In this document: positions 46,165 through 55,576 of the stretch, in pieces
Position numbering within the stretch: position 1 is the stretch's first letter
Layout of the letters: every line of letters starts with the position of its first letter
From: Dyadobacter sp. LHD-138
Lineage (GTDB): Bacteria > Bacteroidota > Bacteroidia > Cytophagales > Spirosomataceae
DNA: 64,000 nt
Direction of reading: 5' to 3'
NCBI RefSeq assembly: GCF_030929615.1
Contig: NZ_JAVFVU010000041.1
Span: forward strand, 1-64,000
Translations under genes and position numbers: made by a program
Notes under the pieces: model-generated
Told to the model about the DNA's origin: nothing
Seen by the model: the letters and a program-made list of their open reading frames with translations, nothing else
Database searches by the model: none

Positions 46165-49100
46165 TTAAAATCTTACATCTAACCCAACTGTGAATACCTT
46201 CATCTGCGGATACCATCCAGCATTACCAACGGGTGCTTCTACATCAAACCCAGGCCAGAACTTATCCAATGTAAACAGGTTCTGTCCGCTGGCGTAGATT
46301 CGTAAACGTTGTATTTTGTCTTTCAGTAATGTCTTAGGAAAGTTATACCCAACCTGAACGTTCTTAACCCGCAGGTAAGAACCACTCTTCAGCCAGAAAG
46401 ATGAATTTTGAATGTTATTACTTTCGTTAAAAGCTAGTCTTGGGAATTCAGCGTCTGTATTGTCAGGTCTCCAACTATCCTTTTGGTTTTCCTGAATTGA
46501 ACTACCTTCAAAAAAAGGCATAATACCATGACCTGTCAGATAGTTATCAACTTTGCCTACCCCTTGAAGAAAAACAGAAAAGTCAACCCCTTTATAGCCC
46601 AGGTCAATATTGGTACTATAAGTATACCGCGGTACTGGACTTCCTATCACTTGCTGATCCAGGTTATTAATCAAGCCATCACCATTTAAGTCTTTATATT
46701 TTATATCTCCCGGAGCGACATTTCCAAACTGTTTGGCATGTCCTTTGACTTCTTCAGCAGTTTGGAAAAACCCATCAGCTACATAACCAAAGAAAGAGCC
46801 CAAAGCATAGCCCTCATTATTAACCTGTCTGTCTGTTCGCAACACACCCCTCATATCCACAACTTTATTTTTTACATCGGATAGGTTAACTGTAACATTG
46901 TAATTAAATTCTCCAATCCGATCCCGATATCCCATTGTAAGATCCCAGCCTTTATTATCCACAATTCCAGCATTCTGATACGGCGCCGTTAATCCGATCA
47001 TAGTTGGAATATCCAAACGCAACAAAATATCGTTGGTTCTGCGTTGGTAATATTCAGCAGTCACATTGAATTTCGACCATAAGGTCAGATCCACACCAAT
47101 ATTTGATACGGTCGTCGTTTCCCATCTAATATTGGAATTGGCCATTTCATTGAGTGATGCACCTGTTGTATTGAGGTTATCAAAAACATAATTACTGTTG
47201 CCTATGCCAACAAAAGCCGCAAATGGATACAGGCCAATATTCTGATTGCCCAATTTACCCCAAGATGCTCTAAGTTTTAGGTCTGTTATAGTCTCACTCA
47301 GGCCACTCATGAAAGGCTCCTGTACGATACGCCAACCAGCTGAAAAGGAAGGAAATATCGCATACTTGTTCCCTTTTGCAAAACGAGAGGAACCATCGTA
47401 CCTGGCATTTGCTTCAAACAAATATTTGTCTTTGAAATTATAATTAACGCGGCCAAAGTAAGACTGAAGAGCCCAATGTTCCGCAGAGCCGCCAGTTCTT
47501 TCATTTAAGCGATTCCCTGAACTAATTTCCTGATAATTAGGCAAAATAAAGACTTCTCGATAGGCCGATATCCAGTTATTTCGCTGATCTTCCCGTTGAA
47601 ATCCCCCCAAAATTGTGAGGTGGTGGTCAGTTTTAAATTTTTTATCAATCGTGACCAACGCCCTTACGTTATTATACCATTCCTTGGAAAATACTTCTTC
47701 AAGAGAATTTCTGGATGGAACTGCAAAGCTAGGTGACCCATCCCAGCGATAGGTTTGCACTGTATTTGAGAAGCTTTTCGTCTGAGGTAAATTAAATTTC
47801 GGCGCGTATATCAAATTCGCAGTTAGCCAGGAAGTTGGCTTATAGGCAAGATTAAGATTTATTATCGAGCTGATTGCAGATTCTTGATTCAGTCCTCCAT
47901 CTTTCGCACGAGCCAATGGATGATCGCCATTCCAACCTTCACCATACTTCCCTGTAGATAAAACACCAGCCTGATTAGCAGGTATACGTCGCATCCAATG
48001 GAAGATGTAGCTAGTTCCTGAAGAGGGTTCAATAAGATCAGTCTTTCTCAAAAAGATGTCCATGGAAGCATTCAGCTTACTATTGATCTTTACATCTGTA
48101 TTAACCCGAAGATTGTATCTCTTGAAGCCTGTATTCGGAATAATACCATTTTGATTTAAATAACTAAATGAACCAAGGACTTTCACCTTGTCTGTACCCC
48201 CGTTCATTCCAATATAATGATTTTGCATAAAACCGCTCTTTTTAAGAGTCAACTTTTGCCAATCTGTATCTGGAAATTGATCCCGATCTGTTGGCCCCTT
48301 GGTAATGTAATCCTGCACTTGTTGGGCAGTATAAAGTGGACTTCGTCCAGTATTGGTATAAGCTTCGTTGATCAGATTCATGTGATCAAGCCCATTTACA
48401 ACATCAGGTCTATCCGTAGGTGTCTGCCAGCCAGCATACATGTTATAATTTACGCTAAGCCCTTTTTCGCTCCCTCTTTTAGTGGTAATGAGTATTACAC
48501 CATTGGCCGCTCGTGAACCATAAATAGCGGCAGAAGATGCATCTTTCAGTACAGATATACTCTCTATTTCATTTGGGTCAATGTTATTCATATTGGATTC
48601 TACACCATCTACTATTACCAAAGGATTAGAATCTCCTGTTGTTCCTACCCCACGTATCCGAAGATTACCTCCATCTCTACCAGGTTGACCTGAGCGCTGG
48701 GTAACTGTCAAACCTGGAACCATTCCTTGCAAAGCAGATGACGTTTGTCCGGCGGGACGTTTGACAAGTTCCTCTGCCGTAACCACCGAAACCGATCCTG
48801 TCAAGTTCACCTTTTTCTGTGTTCCGTAACCTACTACAACAACCTCAGAGAGCGTTTTATCTTCCGGAATCATATTAACTGTAAAAGCAACCTGCCCGCC
48901 GATAGTCAGTTCCTGAGTTCTAAAACCAACAAAACTGAATACGAGCAAAGCCTCATTATTTGTATTCGCAGGTAGTTCTAGCTGAAAAAAACCTTCTACA
49001 TCCGTAGTGCTTCCAATCTGTGTACCCTTCAGTACCACACTCACACCGGGCAAACCCTGCCCTGCTTCATCAAAAACCTTTCCTGAGACACTCTTTTTAG

Positions 49101-49503
49101 GATTAGCTTTTTCGAGAGGCAAAACTTCTGGCAGATGATTATCCGCCCTCTTCAAAATAATGATCTTCCCCGATACCTCATACTGCAACCCCAACGGAGT
49201 GAAGATTTGGTCCAGTACTTCATCCAAAGGCCTATCCTGAACAGAAACGGATACTTTTCGGGTTGATTTGATCAGTTTGGAGCTGAATACAAAATGTACA
49301 TCTACCTGCTTTTCCAACTGGTTCAATACCTTTTTCACTTCACTTCCACTGGCAGTGATCGATATTTTCTGACTCAGCAGTGACTGGGCCCGGCCCTCCC
49401 GCGCATAACTCGTTCCTAAGAACATGAGGGCAATCATGAGTTGGGTTGCTGTTATTCGCATAGTCCACAGTAGTACCTGGCGGTACTTTAAAGGTTTTTT
49501 CAT
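46165..49503 (-). CDS. STN-type SusC/RagA TonB-linked transporter, locus D
   Basis: The start is set at the ATG at 49501-49503 (MKKPLKYRQVLLWTMRITAT). The frame extends upstream but without a signal sequence. An STN domain (ISITASGSEVKKVLNQLEKQ; VHFVFSS; about 45-110) precedes the carboxypeptidase-regulatory-like domain (SVSGKVFDEAGQGLPGVSVV), the plug (EVVVVGYGTQKKVNLTGSVS; DASSAAIYGSRAANGVILIT) and the barrel. The signature reads SSAAIYGSRAANG instead of SATAIYGSRGANG. STN plus the upstream fecR point to surface-signalling control, yet no sigma gene is adjacent. Confidence 0.94.
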   Translation of the reverse strand: MKKPLKYRQVLLWTMRITATQLMIALMFLGTSYAREGRAQSLLSQKISITASGSEVKKVLNQLEKQVDVHFVFSSKLIKSTRKVSVSVQDRPLDEVLDQIFTPLGLQYEVSGKIIILKRADNHLPEVLPLEKANPKKSVSGKVFDEAGQGLPGVSVVLKGTQIGSTTDVEGFFQLELPANTNNEALLVFSFVGFRTQELTIGGQVAFTVNMIPEDKTLSEVVVVGYGTQKKVNLTGSVSVVTAEELVKRPAGQTSSALQGMVPGLTVTQRSGQPGRDGGNLRIRGVGTTGDSNPLVIVDGVESNMNNIDPNEIESISVLKDASSAAIYGSRAANGVILITTKRGSEKGLSVNYNMYAGWQTPTDRPDVVNGLDHMNLINEAYTNTGRSPLYTAQQVQDYITKGPTDRDQFPDTDWQKLTLKKSGFMQNHYIGMNGGTDKVKVLGSFSYLNQNGIIPNTGFKRYNLRVNTDVKINSKLNASMDIFLRKTDLIEPSSGTSYIFHWMRRIPANQAGVLSTGKYGEGWNGDHPLARAKDGGLNQESAISSIINLNLAYKPTSWLTANLIYAPKFNLPQTKSFSNTVQTYRWDGSPSFAVPSRNSLEEVFSKEWYNNVRALVTIDKKFKTDHHLTILGGFQREDQRNNWISAYREVFILPNYQEISSGNRLNERTGGSAEHWALQSYFGRVNYNFKDKYLFEANARYDGSSRFAKGNKYAIFPSFSAGWRIVQEPFMSGLSETITDLKLRASWGKLGNQNIGLYPFAAFVGIGNSNYVFDNLNTTGASLNEMANSNIRWETTTVSNIGVDLTLWSKFNVTAEYYQRRTNDILLRLDIPTMIGLTAPYQNAGIVDNKGWDLTMGYRDRIGEFNYNVTVNLSDVKNKVVDMRGVLRTDRQVNNEGYALGSFFGYVADGFFQTAEEVKGHAKQFGNVAPGDIKYKDLNGDGLINNLDQQVIGSPVPRYTYSTNIDLGYKGVDFSVFLQGVGKVDNYLTGHGIMPFFEGSSIQENQKDSWRPDNTDAEFPRLAFNESNNIQNSSFWLKSGSYLRVKNVQVGYNFPKTLLKDKIQRLRIYASGQNLFTLDKFWPGFDVEAPVGNAGWYPQMKVFTVGLDVRF

Positions 49504-49510
49504 AGATTTG
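49503..49510 (+). promoter_or_regulatory. TAnnTTTG box on the strand opposite susC (locus D)
   Basis: TAGATTTG on the plus strand overlaps the minus-strand susC start codon by one base. The expected -33 position has no TTTG. The position relative to susC and to the downstream terminator is nearly the same as in locus B. This is why I list it despite the weak single match. Confidence 0.35.
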
Positions 49511-49515
49511 ATTGT

Positions 49516-49635
49516 TTTGTTAAAATGGAAAAAGTTGGCAAAGCAATCCCCGCCTCCACCTGGAGGATATGATGCCAATCATAGCAGGGATAAATTCAGA
49601 GTCGGTAATGCGGGAACATTGCCGGCTCTTTTTTT
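49516..49635 (+). ncRNA. Candidate short RNA divergent/antisense to the locus D susC leader
   Basis: In the 370-bp gap between susC and fecR, the plus strand carries a strong intrinsic terminator. Arms GAGTCGGTAATG (49599-49610) and CATTGCCGGCTC (49617-49628) pair over 12 bp with two G-T pairs, and TTTTTTT follows. An upstream CCTCC-acct-GGAGG hairpin (about 49552-49565) lies inside the proposed RNA. The box-to-stem-end distance is about 118 bp, against about 121 bp in locus B. No plus-strand gene ends here. The remaining part of the gap (49636-49873) shows no gene. Confidence 0.4.
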
Positions 49636-49873
49636 GGGGTTAGTTCCTGTTTCGTATAATTTTTAAAGTTTAGGGTTTGAAATTGCTATTGACTATTGGC
49701 GGAAATGATCTATCTCGACAATTGGTTTCTTTGTTAATCCGTACCCTTAAAGAATGGGTATATCGTTAATTTTTCATTTACTCGTAAATCGTACTGGTAA
49801 AAGTGCAACTGAATCGTTTTCATCTACTCTTCCACTACCTCATTCCATTTTTTTAATTCGTAATTGAAAATTA

Positions 49874-51001
49874 TTAATTCCTACAACCTCGACTATGAAT
49901 GATAACCTGACCATCCAAAATCTCATATTCTGCTTCCACAGCTTTACATATAATGCTGAGTTTTTCATGTAGCGGCTGGTTATCCAACTCTGCCGTAAGC
50001 GGACAACCACTCAAAACGGACTCATCATAAATGATGTCAATTCCATAAGCTTTTCCAATGCTGGCAAATGCCTCACTGGCTGGAGTATCTTCAAATGTAA
50101 AATATGGTATTTGAGATTTAGGGAGCACCATCTCTGGCTTTTCAATCAGCGTTTTCACCATCCTGACTGCTTGTCGCTCGAAAATAATTTTTTGATTGGG
50201 TGATAAAATGATCCCTTCCAATTCGCGTCGGGCAAGTTTGTCCTGTAAATGAGGATCAGATTTTGCAAATACGGACACCCTTCCCGTTTTTACTTCTACG
50301 GTAACTTCTTTAGAAGACGGGTACGCTTTCACCCGAAAACTAGTACCTAAAACCTTCGTTACCAATTCATTGGAATATACTAAAAACGGACGCTCTACGT
50401 CTCGGGCTATATCAAAAAACGCCTCGCCCGTCAGCGTTACTTCCCGCCTTACACCCGTAAAATATTTTGTATAACGAATTTTGCTACCCGGAGCCAGTGT
50501 CACCCGGCTATTGTCGCTCAACTGAACCAGTATATGCCGATCCCCGTCGTTCACTTTTTCAATCATCCTCACCTGCCCTTCCGTATATTTTGCGCTCATT
50601 TCCAAACCACCGCTCTCCTTCTTCATGCCAGACCGATAATTTTTAACAGACAAGCCTGAAACTACAAGAATGAGCACGGAAGCGGCAATCTGAAACCATA
50701 GCGATTGATAAAAACGCCTGGTAGAAACCAAAGGTAGAACCAAATCGTTTCCGGGAGCTTTGATTCTCTCAATTGTTTTACCAACCACTTTTCGAATTTC
50801 TTCATCTGGCAAATCTTCCTCATGAACACGCAACGCAGCAACAACTTGTCGGGCATGATCCACTTTGTTTTTGCACTCGGGATTTTCACTGAGCCAGGTC
50901 TTCCATAGCAGATCATTTTCCCGTGTAGGCGATAAAACCCATTGACGGAATGATAAATCCCAGACAAGCTCCTCAATGCCATAATTTTTATATCGATCCA
51001 T
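49874..51001 (-). CDS. FecR-family anti-sigma factor, locus D, without adjacent sigma gene
   Basis: The start is at the ATG at 50999-51001 (MDRYKNYGIEELVWDLSFRQ), giving 375 residues. The N-terminal cytoplasmic part is followed by one membrane helix (about 101-119, LWFQIAASVLILVVSGLSV). Then come a FecR domain (VQLSDNSRVTLAPGSKIRYT; EVTLTGEAFFDIARDVERPF; VLGTSFRVKAY) and a DUF4974-like end (FTFEDTPASEAFASIGKAYG). The usual upstream fecI-type gene is missing; a transposase remnant lies there instead. It may pair with a sigma factor encoded elsewhere. Confidence 0.93.
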   Translation of the reverse strand: MDRYKNYGIEELVWDLSFRQWVLSPTRENDLLWKTWLSENPECKNKVDHARQVVAALRVHEEDLPDEEIRKVVGKTIERIKAPGNDLVLPLVSTRRFYQSLWFQIAASVLILVVSGLSVKNYRSGMKKESGGLEMSAKYTEGQVRMIEKVNDGDRHILVQLSDNSRVTLAPGSKIRYTKYFTGVRREVTLTGEAFFDIARDVERPFLVYSNELVTKVLGTSFRVKAYPSSKEVTVEVKTGRVSVFAKSDPHLQDKLARRELEGIILSPNQKIIFERQAVRMVKTLIEKPEMVLPKSQIPYFTFEDTPASEAFASIGKAYGIDIIYDESVLSGCPLTAELDNQPLHEKLSIICKAVEAEYEILDGQVIIHSRGCRN

Positions 51002-51079
51002 CCTAAATCTTGTGTCTATATTACGATAGACCAAAACTGTGGCGGGATACCAATAAATTATAAAATTTTTTCAAAAAAA

Positions 51080-51469
51080 TTATATAAAGCCAAATTTATA
51101 CCTGCGACTATACTTATAATTATCTTTAAACCAGCCCTTGATTGCTACAAGAAAACGCTTACGAAATCCTGCAATTGTATCATGGTCAGAATGGCGGTTA
51201 CCGGCCATAAATCGGAAAGCTATAGAATCATGCGTGGCTGCTTCTATCTTTCTTGAACTAAAAATACCCGTAGAATAGCCATAAAAAATCAAAGCCAGAG
51301 GTAATTTTGAGTCATAGGCGGCAGTGCCACGATATTGTGTATAAATCCTTGAAAAATCTAGCTTATCCTCGATCTCAACAGTAAATCGAGCCAAATGATC
51401 TTCTGGTAACCATTCTTCAACATCATAGGGAATAAATGTTGTTTGCCCGCGGTTGGCTCCTAGGCCTTA
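51080..51469 (-). pseudogene. IS1182-type (IS5-like) transposase, N-terminal fragment
   Basis: The frame from 51469 reads RGQTTFIPYDVEEWLPEDHL, then IYTQYRGTAAYDSKLPLALI, GYSTGIFSSRKIEAATHDSI and HSDHDTIAGFRKRFL. This is the DUF772 N-terminal domain of IS1182/IS5-like transposases. It has no start codon, and it ends early after WFKDNYKYSRRYKFGFI, before any DDE residues. It occupies the place where a fecI-type gene would be expected upstream of fecR. Confidence 0.8.
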
Positions 51470-52005
51470 CACTCTTGCCAAAGTTGACCAGTAGCCCCGA
51501 TCTTTTCCGTCCCCGTCAATATCGGTTTCTCTATGTATAAACTCCAGACCTGAGAGCTGCAAAAAGTCCTTGTCTAAGTAACCAAAATCGAGGTCGGTCA
51601 TTTTACAGATAAACACACCTTTACTGGACTGAAGAAAGCTTTTGAATTTTACCTAATCGACAGGTAGGCCCCCGCATCAGTTTACCTTCAAAAATGAAGA
51701 GCGTACCCTAGACATAATAATCTGAAAAGAGCATCTATATAGAAAAGTAACGCTTCTACCGTTGACGCATAATTCGGTATGCTGACCGCATCGGTTCAGG
51801 TCCTAGTCACTACTTATACCTAGCAGTGTAAATTCTTCAGTATTCAATTACCGACTGCTCGCGATAATGGCAAATCTCAAGTATTTCACCTATTTAGAAT
51901 TTGCATAGGTCACAAAATTTTCATGTTGCTTTTCTACATTAGCGCCGCAAAGCCAGTCAAAATGGCTTTGTTCAGGTCAAATGTGAAACGTAAACAGAGA
52001 GAAAG
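51470..52005. other. Spacer with no recognisable gene
   Basis: A 44-codon frame on the minus strand (51470-51604, MTDLDFGYLDKDFLQLSGLE...) resembles nothing I know. Just before the next gene, CAAAGCCA-gtcaaaa-TGGCTTTG (about 51950-51972) could form a small leader hairpin. Otherwise I see nothing in this stretch. Confidence 0.3.
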
Positions 52006-52566
52006 ATGAACCTGCATGCTAGTTTCAAGTACCCACTACTCAAATATTTATCCGAGGAATTTCAAGGAAGCTTTTTTCAAAACGAGGTTACTTGTCTGAA
52101 CCGGATGCTGATCCTTTATCACAACCGGTATAGCTTTTCCATTGATGACAACACGGCGGACTACGTGGATAATTTTGAAAGATACTTGCAAAAACCTTTA
52201 AACTTTTGGTATCTACCTGCCGCAAAAAGACAGCAGATCAACCTGATCCGCAACCGGATGCTATATCTGCTGGAAAATAACCGCTCAATTTATGCGCAGC
52301 TACTGGCCCGAAAGGATTACAGCGCTTTCGAAGCCAAACAAGAAACGATACTTAAAATCTACCAATGGCTTCAAACCCTGCCACATGAGCCGGCAGTGAA
52401 AAGCGGAATTGACATCAATCAGTGGAAAAAATCAGCCAGCTTATCTTCCTTTTATTTAAATATCGCAGGTTCTTTAATCTGTATACTATTTTCCCGTATC
52501 GTGCCGAAGCCGGTTTTACCAACACTTTCCAGAGCGACAAAGAGATTACTGTTTCAAATACGTTAA
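52006..52566 (+). CDS. Hypothetical protein, family not recognised
   Basis: The 186-residue frame starts with an ATG preceded by a purine-rich AGAGAGAAAG. The composition is rich in Leu, Tyr and Arg, mostly helical (FQNEVTCLNRMLILYHNRYS; NLIRNRMLYLLENNRSIYAQ). No signal peptide or known motif is visible. The last 50 residues become hydrophobic (SSFYLNIAGSLICILFSR), and another frame (52422-52604) is also open there. A frameshift near 52430 is therefore possible and the C-terminus is uncertain. It runs tail-to-tail into the cupin gene, overlapping by 21 bp. Confidence 0.5.
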   Translation: MNLHASFKYPLLKYLSEEFQGSFFQNEVTCLNRMLILYHNRYSFSIDDNTADYVDNFERYLQKPLNFWYLPAAKRQQINLIRNRMLYLLENNRSIYAQLLARKDYSAFEAKQETILKIYQWLQTLPHEPAVKSGIDINQWKKSASLSSFYLNIAGSLICILFSRIVPKPVLPTLSRATKRLLFQIR

Positions 52567-53121
52567 CGGAGGTCCAACTCTTTCAAAACCGTGCTCCTTT
52601 CTAAGATTGTCTCTTTCTGCTTCCGACATATTTTTTGCCACACCTTCACTGATTTTCTTAAAATACGCTTCCATTTTACCCGCAGGCTGATGGCAGATAA
52701 TTACTTTTGCTTCCCCTTGTCCAATTTTCGCAAAAGTGTGTGGTACTTTTCTTGGGCCAAATACAACATCGCCGGCTTTGGCATTATACGTTTTATCTCC
52801 AACCCGGATAAGAAACTCGCCTTGCAAAACATACCACCACTCATCTGTCTCATAATGCATATGCAGTATGGGGCCGCCTTCTTTTATTCGTGTGGATTCA
52901 AAAATATACATGTCTCCATCAGTATCTCTGGTTGATACTTTACAATAAAAAGTGTCCCCTTCAAAAAGAGAAATATTTTTATCAAACCGATCCTTGCCAG
53001 CATCAACCTTGAAGCCTTTGGCTTCTCTGATTTTGGATTTAGGTCCTGCATTCACATTGAAAGAATTGGCAAAAAGGGAGCCAAGGGCAACGCCAAGTTT
53101 TAAAAAATAGTTACGTTTCAT
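52546..53121 (-). CDS. Exported single-domain cupin protein
   Basis: The 191 residues begin with a signal-like N-terminus (MKRNYFLKLGVALGSLFANS, to about 26). Cupin motif 1 reads GGPILHMHYETDEWWYVLQG, with the His-x-His...Glu metal ligands. Motif 2 reads GDVVFGPRKVPHTF with the third His. Such proteins bind a metal and may act as isomerases, dioxygenases or sugar-binding proteins, and the sequence alone does not decide. There is no operon partner. Its 3' end overlaps the facing gene. Confidence 0.88.
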   Translation of the reverse strand: MKRNYFLKLGVALGSLFANSFNVNAGPKSKIREAKGFKVDAGKDRFDKNISLFEGDTFYCKVSTRDTDGDMYIFESTRIKEGGPILHMHYETDEWWYVLQGEFLIRVGDKTYNAKAGDVVFGPRKVPHTFAKIGQGEAKVIICHQPAGKMEAYFKKISEGVAKNMSEAERDNLRKEHGFERVGPPLTYLKQ

Positions 53122-53439
53122 AAATTCTGTTTTTGAGATAGAAAAGTCAAAAATTTAAAAATCATGAATTGCCAGAAAATGACCAGTAACGTCGACGGTT
53201 TGCAGCTATGCTGATATTCCCTATCTCAAAATAGTGGTTCCATATACTTGGGTATAGGCACGCAAATCATTTCTTACAATTGGGGTGATCAGTGGCTCCA
53301 AATTCTCCAGTCAACGCACCGAATTACAAAATCCTTATATAGTACTCGCCAATAATTGTATTGGCGACTAAAACTTCTACGTAAAACAAAACTTTCCAAC
53401 GGGCGGCGGCTCATTCGGCGATAAACCTAAATTCAGGGA

Positions 53440-53999
53440 AGCCGGTAATTAAGCTGAACTCGCTCAGAGAGGAAGTTGGAAAAGTAACCGGGCTGCCATC
53501 GCCAGAACGGCTGGCATGTATCGTGATGCTGCCTTTCGTGGCTGGCAAAACATCGCCCCCACTGGCTTTAAAAGCTTGGGTGAACGCCCTTGGACGCGCT
53601 GCCCTGATCTGTTGTTTACGCTAATTATGTATTTCTTGTTGATCGTTAGCGGCACCGCTTCTGTGTCGGTGAGCGTTAGTTTGTCGGGTATCTCTTACTC
53701 TACCGTTTTTTGTAACAATATCTGTCCGTTGTCAAAGTCCCAGACAGTGACTACATAAATACCGGCGTCCGGCAATTTGCTACCCACCTGGGTGAGTTTA
53801 CCCGCGACAGTACTGCTAAATACTACACCCGACTCGCGGAAACTATTACTCTGAATGACCACTACTTTCAACGCCTGCGACTGCTCGCTCAAGAAGGTAG
53901 TTATCGCGGGTTCTCGACTGGTTTCTCAGCTTCATCCTTATCACAACTCATCAGGCTTGCCGCAAGCAACAGTATTACACACGCCCATAGATTTTTCAT
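53440..53999 (-). pseudogene. Broken lipoprotein with DUF4082-like domain
   Basis: From the ATG at 53999 the frame gives a lipoprotein signal MKNLWACVILLLAASLMSC, then stops after KPVENPR. The continuation in another frame reads ALKVVVIQSNSFRESGVVFS, STVAGKLTQVGSKLPDAGIY and VVTVWDFDNGQILLQKTVE. An in-frame TAA comes next, then KLTLTDTEAVPLTINKKYII. A second frameshift restores FKASGGDVLPATKGSITIHA and the end PEFRFIAE. The order and spacing fit one protein with a DUF4082-type beta-sandwich, inactivated by at least two frameshifts and a stop. 53122-53439 holds nothing recognisable. Confidence 0.65.
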
Positions 54000-54522
54000 G
54001 ATTACAGGAGTTTGGTAATTCGCAACCCACTCACTACTCGATCTGCCCTTATTCCGGCTGTCTGATCCGTTTTCAATCGCGTCGTTGCTGATGGCTTGTT
54101 GATCCTTACACAAATTAGCCACCAGCTGGCCAACGGCAATTTCTCGCAAACTTATTTTTTAAATCTTTTTCATCTTTCGTTAATCGTGCTATCAGGCAAA
54201 GAGAATATCCCGATTAATACACTAACAGAGAGACTAATATATAAAACAAACTGCTTATCACCAAAGATATTTAGCAAGCGGCAATTATCGAACTGCATAT
54301 GCTAAAAGTCTCTAATCGAGCGTGTCTAAAACAACGCTCCGACATGATGCATATTCAACAAGCCTAGAAACTAAAAGGAAAGAAGGTTTACTCCACCTGC
54401 CTGTTGATTTCTAATGTAAATGAAAATATGCAGCTAAAATCTACCTGTTTTTTGCCAAAGTAGGCGGGAAAGTTTTCAGAGAAAGCGGGAGTAGATACGA
54501 AATTTACCAAAGTTGATGGATT

Positions 54523-55020
54523 ATGTAAAGCTTTACATCAGATCGGTTATGGATAGCTACTGACTATGTAAAGTTCTACTAAAAATGGCCTTTCGGATCA
54601 AATGAAGGCTTGTTGATTACATTTTACTTTACATAATATTTTGAAATTATCGTGGTGTAGCTACTGGAATAAATATTCAAGTGGCAAATAACTAACAATA
54701 TTCGCAGGGTTAAATTATCACTTTGTCAAATTGTTCGGGAACCCAAATCTTGAGTAATTGACATTTAATTAATTACACAGCGGTTTTAAGCCAGTAAACA
54801 CTTTAACAAATCCAGGGTTATTGGCAATGCATACTACCGAATAACCTTGACTCACGCCCCCCCGACTCTATCTGATTTTGTTAGGAAGTGGTCTCCATCG
54901 AACTTTTTTAAGGCGAAAATGAATAATATTATGCAAAGCGATCTATCGGAGATATAGAGGCAACTACCTGGCAACATTGATTTTAGACTATCACTTTACA
55001 TAACGCTCAGCTATCCATAA
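54523..55020. repeat. Spaced inverted repeats and palindrome in non-coding DNA
   Basis: TTATGGATAGCT-(7 nt)-ATGTAAAGT at 54547-54574 recurs inverted, with the same 7-nt gap but a different spacer, at 54993-55020. Just outside the left copy is a perfect 16-bp palindrome ATGTAAAGCTTTACAT (54523-54538). Another CTTTACAT lies at 54627-54634. No gene is visible between 54000 and 55438. The paired, spaced arms look like recombination or protein-binding sites, or the ends of a small non-autonomous element. Confidence 0.6.
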
Positions 55021-55111
55021 GCAATCACAAGGGGTCTAATTACGTTCTCAACGAAATTATTACGGTTCACCGAGATAAATGGCCATGTATAATGCATACG
55101 CACGCAAGCCT

Positions 55112-55152
55112 TCCCACTGGGGCAAGCTATAAACATAGTCTACCCAGTGGGA
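55112..55152 (+). terminator. Hairpin with T-run in the non-coding stretch
   Basis: TCCCACTGGG (55112-55121) pairs with CCCAGTGGGA (55143-55152) around a 21-nt loop, and TTTTT follows on the plus strand. No plus-strand gene precedes it, so it may belong to an unrecognised RNA or a lost gene. Confidence 0.4.
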
Positions 55153-55354
55153 TTTTTGGAATAACCAGTGGAAGCTGTTGACTCATCTATTCTTTTGGCT
55201 CCAAGAGAATCGGAGCCGATTTTTCCTGTCTTAACTTTGTTCTCTGCTACCAGTCCAGTTCTTCTCCATGCATCTGCTACTCGAGAACGTAGAATACCTG
55301 AATGCGTTCAAGCACATAAGTCGATCTTTCTATATCATATTTGAGAGTGTCTAC

Positions 55355-55400
55355 AAATTTACGGCGGATATGCAAAGCTTTATATATCCGTCGTAAATTT
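55355..55400. repeat. 17-bp inverted repeat around an AAAGCTTT palindrome
   Basis: AAATTTACGGCGGATAT (55355-55371) and ATATCCGTCGTAAATTT (55384-55400) are inverted with one mismatch. The centre, ATGCAAAGCTTTATAT (55370-55385), matches the palindrome at 54523-54538 in 14 of 16 positions. It may be an operator or recombination site. Confidence 0.5.
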
Positions 55401-55438
55401 GAGAAATCATTGACTGATGATAAGTCTTTGGCCGAAAC

Positions 55439-55563
55439 TGCCGTACCTGCTTATTCAGGAACTATGTGCCTTTGAACGTCTTGCGCGTAACAAAAATCTG
55501 GATCTGGAGCAGACCAAAGAACTTAGACTGGAGAAGTCATTGCCCAACTTACCCAACACTTAG
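55439..55563 (+). pseudogene. IS66-family transposase fragment
   Basis: The plus-strand frame reads IQELCAFERLARNKNLDLEQ, TKELRLEKSLPNL and stops at 55561-55563. This corresponds to a short central block of the IS66 TnpC transposase (the ELCxxERxAR...KxLRxxKSLP stretch). Everything else of the gene is missing. Confidence 0.55.
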
Positions 55564-55576
55564 GGACATACTTAAT

